From contig NZ_CDBT01000055.1 of NCBI RefSeq assembly GCF_000819765.1, positions 62,001 to 126,000 of the forward strand: a stretch of DNA of 64,000 nt, written 5' to 3'. The notes under the pieces are model-generated. The model did no database searches and had not been told where the DNA came from. It saw only the letters and a list, made by a program, of their open reading frames with translations. The translations under genes were made by a program, and so were the position numbers. The DNA is from Aeromonas bivalvium. Its GTDB lineage: Bacteria; Pseudomonadota; Gammaproteobacteria; Enterobacterales; Aeromonadaceae. Shown here piece after piece: positions 59,660-64,000 of this stretch (position 1 is the stretch's first letter; the number at the start of each line of letters is the position of its first letter).

Positions 59660-60526
59660 ATGGCCGGCGCAAAAGAGATACGTAACAAGATCGGGAGTGT
59701 GAAGAACACTCAGAAGATCACCGGCGCTATGGAAATGGTGGCAGCAAGCAAGATGCGCCGTGCGCAGGAACGCATGTCTGCCAGCCGTCCGTACGCTGAA
59801 ACCATGCGCAAGGTGATCGGCCATATCGCCCAGGGGAACTTGGAATACAAGCACCCCTACCTCATGGAACGTGAGGTCAAGCGAGTGGGTTACATCGTCG
59901 TCTCCACCGACCGTGGCCTGTGTGGCGGCCTGAACATCAACCTGTTCAAGGCAGCCCTCAACGATATGAAGCAATGGAGCGCGAAAGGAGCCAAGGTTGA
60001 CCTGGCTCTGATCGGCAACAAGGCCTCCGGCTTCTTTCAGCGGCACGGTGCCAAGGTGCAAGCCCATGTCTCCGGACTGGGTGACAACCCGAGCATCAAT
60101 GACCTGATCGGTTCAGTGAAGGTCATGCTGAAGGCGTACGACAACGGTGAGATAGACAAGCTGTATCTGGTGTACAACAAGTTCGTGAACACCATGGTCC
60201 AGCAACCCCGAGTCGATCAATTGCTGCCTTTGCCCGTAACAGAAGACAGCAAGCTCGCCAAGAAGCACCACTGGGATTACCTCTATGAGCCGGATCCCAA
60301 GAAGCTGCTGGATACCCTGCTGATTCGCTATGTCGAGTCCCAGGTGTACCAGGGCGTGGTGGAAAACTTGGCCAGCGAACAGGCAGCCCGAATGGTTGCC
60401 ATGCAAGCCGCGACTGACAACGCCGGCAACCTGATTAACGATCTGCAACTGGTATACAACAAGGCCCGTCAGGCCAGTATCACCCAGGAGCTGACAGAGA
60501 TCGTTTCCGGTGCTGCTGCGGTGTAA
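59660..60526 (+). CDS. atpG: ATP synthase F1 subunit gamma
   Basis: Gamma is the rotating central shaft. The protein has 288 residues (E. coli 287). The start [20 protein letters not shown] and [15 protein letters not shown] near residue 87 are conserved. The carboxyl helix ends [41 protein letters not shown], as in the family. The gene is 42 bp after atpA. GGAGAGAAG precedes the ATG. Confidence 0.98.
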   Translation: MAGAKEIRNKIGSVKNTQKITGAMEMVAASKMRRAQERMSASRPYAETMRKVIGHIAQGNLEYKHPYLMEREVKRVGYIVVSTDRGLCGGLNINLFKAALNDMKQWSAKGAKVDLALIGNKASGFFQRHGAKVQAHVSGLGDNPSINDLIGSVKVMLKAYDNGEIDKLYLVYNKFVNTMVQQPRVDQLLPLPVTEDSKLAKKHHWDYLYEPDPKKLLDTLLIRYVESQVYQGVVENLASEQAARMVAMQAATDNAGNLINDLQLVYNKARQASITQELTEIVSGAAAV

Positions 60527-61948
<1,422 letters not shown>

Positions 61949-61966
61949 GCCTCGATAGGAGGGCCC

Positions 61967-62392
61967 ATGGCTGAGATATCCTTTCACCTGGACGTGGTGA
62001 GCGCCGAAGGAAAGCTGTTTTCCGGTCGCGTACAATCTGCTCAGGTATCAGGCTCCGAGGGTGAGCTGGGTCTCCGCCACGGTCATGCGCCGCTGCTGAC
62101 TTCCATCAAGCCGGGCCTGGTCCGCTTGGTGAAGCAGAACGGTGATGAAGAGGTGATGTACATCTCCGGCGGCATGCTGGAAGTACAACCCGAAGCCGTG
62201 ACTGTGCTGGCCGATACCGCGATTCGTGCCGATGACCTGGATGAGGCGAAAGCCCAGGAAGCCAAGCGTCGTGCCGAGGAGCGGATCCACAGCTCCCATG
62301 GTGACATCGATTACGCCCAGGCCGCCACCGAGCTGGCCAAGGCGATGGCCCAACTGCGGGTTATCGATATCGTCAAAAAGAATTACCGTTAA
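61967..62392 (+). CDS. atpC: ATP synthase F1 subunit epsilon
   Basis: Epsilon binds gamma and inhibits reverse ATP hydrolysis. The protein has 141 residues (E. coli 139). The beta-sandwich domain begins [22 protein letters not shown] and includes [19 protein letters not shown]. The helical hairpin (about 90-138) carries [20 protein letters not shown]. It is the last gene of the atp operon. AGGAGGGCCC precedes the ATG. Confidence 0.97.
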   Translation: MAEISFHLDVVSAEGKLFSGRVQSAQVSGSEGELGLRHGHAPLLTSIKPGLVRLVKQNGDEEVMYISGGMLEVQPEAVTVLADTAIRADDLDEAKAQEAKRRAEERIHSSHGDIDYAQAATELAKAMAQLRVIDIVKKNYR

Positions 62393-62405
62393 TAGCGGTA
62401 CTATC

Positions 62406-62432
62406 AAAAGCGACCTTCGGGTCGCTTTTTTT
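62406..62432 (+). terminator. terminator of the atp operon
   Basis: The stem AAAAGCGACC-TTCG-GGTCGCTTTT has a UUCG loop and a run of nine T, 14 bp after the atpC stop. Confidence 0.95.
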
Positions 62433-62485
62433 TTGCCCGTTCGATAGACTCCGCCGAGCATTTCCTCATGTTTCAAAGGCTGGCT

Positions 62486-63847
62486 ATGTCTCTCAACGTC
62501 GTGATCCTGGCTGCGGGTAAAGGTACTCGCATGCGCTCCGTACTGCCCAAGGTGCTGCACCCTGTCGCCAACAAACCCATGGTGTCCCATGTGATCGACA
62601 CCGCCCGCCAGATAGGTGCCGAGCAATTGCACCTGGTGTACGGCCACGGTGCCGAGCTGCTCAAGGAGCGGATCGCCGCGCCGGATCTCAACTGGGTGCT
62701 GCAGGCCCAGCAACTGGGTACCGGCCATGCCGTCGCCCAGGCGATCCCTTTCTGGCAGGATGACGACGACGTACTGGTGCTCTACGGCGACACCCCGCTG
62801 ATCCAGCCCGAGACCCTGCAACGGCTGCTGGCCGCCAAGGCCGATGACGGCATGGCGCTGCTGACCGTGGTGCTGGACAACCCCACCGGCTACGGCCGCA
62901 TCGTGCGGGAAAACGGCCAGGTGGTCGGCATCGTCGAGCAGAAGGATGCCAACGCCGAGCAGCTCGCCATCCGCGAGGTGAATACCGGTGTGCTGGTGGC
63001 CAGGGGCGCCGATTTGCGTGGCTGGCTGTCTCGCCTGGACAACAAGAACGCCCAGGGGGAGTTCTATCTGACCGACGTGATCGCCATGGCCCATGGGGAT
63101 GGTTGCCCCATCGCCGCCGTCCACCCGGACAGCTCCATGGAGGTGGAAGGGGCCAACAACCGGGTCCAGCTGGCGGCCCTCGAGCGCAGCTATCAGCAGA
63201 TGCAGGCCGAGAAGCTGATGATCGCCGGCGCCACCCTGATCGATCCGGCCCGCTTCGATCTGCGCGGCACCCTGGAGATCGGGGAGGAGGTGGTGATCGA
63301 CGTCAATGTCATCATCGAGGGCAGGGTCAAGCTCGGCAACCATGTGCGCATAGGCGCCGGTGCCGTGTTGAAGGATTGCGAGATTGGCGATCACAGCGAG
63401 GTGAAACCCTACTCCGTCATCGAGGGTGCCCAGGTGGCCGATCAATGCTCGGTCGGCCCCTTCGCCCGTCTGCGCCCCGGCGCCGTGCTGGAGCAGGATG
63501 CCCATGTCGGCAACTTCGTCGAGATGAAGAAATCCCGGCTCGGTGTGGGCTCCAAGTGCGGTCATCTGACCTACCTGGGGGATGCGGACATCGGCGCCAA
63601 GGTGAATATCGGCGCCGGTACCATTACTTGTAATTACGATGGGGTGAACAAGTTCCAGACCATCATAGAGGATGACGTCTTCGTCGGCTCCGATACCCAG
63701 CTGGTGGCGCCGGTGCGCATCGGCAAGGGGGCGACCCTGGGGGCGGGTTCCACCATCACCAAGGATGTGGCCGAACACGAGCTGGTGATCACCCGGGTGC
63801 CCCAGCGCCACATCAAGCACTGGGCCCGCCCGGTCAAGAAGAAGTGA
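62486..63847 (+). CDS. glmU: bifunctional UDP-N-acetylglucosamine pyrophosphorylase / glucosamine-1-phosphate N-acetyltransferase
   Basis: GlmU makes UDP-GlcNAc for peptidoglycan and lipopolysaccharide. From the ATG at 62486 it has 453 residues (E. coli 456). The uridyltransferase half (1-230) begins [21 protein letters not shown], with [11 protein letters not shown] and YGDTPLI. The acetyltransferase half (250-453) is a left-handed beta helix with [15 protein letters not shown] and the catalytic His in [28 protein letters not shown] follows. AAAGG lies seven bases upstream, favouring this ATG over one at 62468. It follows the atp operon, the common order. Confidence 0.97.
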   Translation: MSLNVVILAAGKGTRMRSVLPKVLHPVANKPMVSHVIDTARQIGAEQLHLVYGHGAELLKERIAAPDLNWVLQAQQLGTGHAVAQAIPFWQDDDDVLVLYGDTPLIQPETLQRLLAAKADDGMALLTVVLDNPTGYGRIVRENGQVVGIVEQKDANAEQLAIREVNTGVLVARGADLRGWLSRLDNKNAQGEFYLTDVIAMAHGDGCPIAAVHPDSSMEVEGANNRVQLAALERSYQQMQAEKLMIAGATLIDPARFDLRGTLEIGEEVVIDVNVIIEGRVKLGNHVRIGAGAVLKDCEIGDHSEVKPYSVIEGAQVADQCSVGPFARLRPGAVLEQDAHVGNFVEMKKSRLGVGSKCGHLTYLGDADIGAKVNIGAGTITCNYDGVNKFQTIIEDDVFVGSDTQLVAPVRIGKGATLGAGSTITKDVAEHELVITRVPQRHIKHWARPVKKK

Positions 63848-63866
63848 TGCCCGATCAATGAAATGC

Positions 63867-63900
63867 AAACCGGCGCCCTCAGGGCGCCGGTTTTGTTTTC
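63867..63900. terminator. bidirectional terminator after glmU
   Basis: The stem AAACCGGCGCCCT / AGGGCGCCGGTTT is followed by TGTTTTC on the plus strand. It lies between glmU and the convergent partial gene at the window edge. Confidence 0.9.
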
Positions 63901-64000
63901 AGCTCTCTTGGTCCGGGGCTGGGGAAGGGGGCTGGTTGCCCATCACCCCATACCAGTCCAGCTTGCGGGTCAGCCCCATGACAAGCGCCAGTATGGCGAA
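63899..64000 (-). CDS. carboxyl end of an unidentified protein (partial)
   Basis: Read leftward from the window edge, 33 codons run without a stop to the TGA at 63901-63899. They encode FAILALVMGLTRKLDWYGVM, then GNQPPSPAPDQES. A hydrophobic segment followed by a basic patch and a polar Pro-rich tail suggests the end of a membrane protein. I cannot name it. Position just beyond a shared terminator supports a real gene end. Confidence 0.5.
   Translation of the reverse strand, partial: FAILALVMGLTRKLDWYGVMGNQPPSPAPDQES

Noticed and set aside
57299-60067. Long minus-strand open frame antisense to atpH-atpA-atpG
   Set aside because: It lies over strongly conserved ATP synthase genes and has no motif or ribosome-binding support.

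Overview
The window is chromosomal DNA from a gammaproteobacterium, most likely an Aeromonas. I infer this from the high GC content, the E. coli-like sizes and motifs of the core proteins, and the gene order. It spans the replication origin. Core blocks are dnaA-dnaN-recF-gyrB, rpmH-rnpA-yidD-yidC-mnmE, mioC-oriC-mnmG-rsmG-parA-parB, and atpIBEFHAGDC-glmU. No rRNA, tRNA, insertion sequence, prophage or CRISPR array was seen.

Layout: 0-3.3 kb holds the 5' end of trxA, divergent from rhlB-gppA-rof. 3.3-12.6 kb holds rsmJ, a large GGDEF/EAL protein, prlC, an orphan sensor kinase and gorA. 13-20.9 kb is the potassium operon kdpFABCDE. 20.9-29 kb is a mixed accessory stretch: an MFS exporter divergent from an AraC regulator, avtA, two small heat-shock proteins, a metallo-hydrolase, a GlxA-type regulator, a WYL regulator broken by a stop codon, and a VOC protein. 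29-35.2 kb is dnaA-dnaN-recF-gyrB, transcribed leftward. 35.5-37.7 kb is a polar amino-acid ABC importer. 37.9-41.7 kb is rpmH to mnmE. 41.8-49.7 kb is an iron-siderophore cluster, transcribed leftward: a FhuA-like receptor, a YojI-like peptide exporter and FhuCDB-like import genes. 50.0-64.0 kb runs from mioC through oriC to glmU.

Functional links: oriC lies between mioC and mnmG and has DnaA boxes, about twenty GATC sites and an ordered 13-mer array. ParA/ParB are encoded 3 kb away. Four parS-type palindromes sit 19-30 kb from oriC, around gyrB/recF and kdpE. The two hsp20 genes are preceded by a strong sigma32-type promoter and by hairpins that look like ROSE RNA thermometers.

The least expected signal is a recurring kind of local duplication. 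At five places a short piece containing a gene end or a gene junction has been copied in tandem: the gorA 3' end, the kdpF/kdpA junction, the dnaA/dnaN junction, the fhuC start and the fhuC end. The copies create small open frames that often keep a start codon and ribosome-binding region. The fhuC-fhuD gap consists almost wholly of two such copies, each with an intact 37- or 43-codon His-rich frame.
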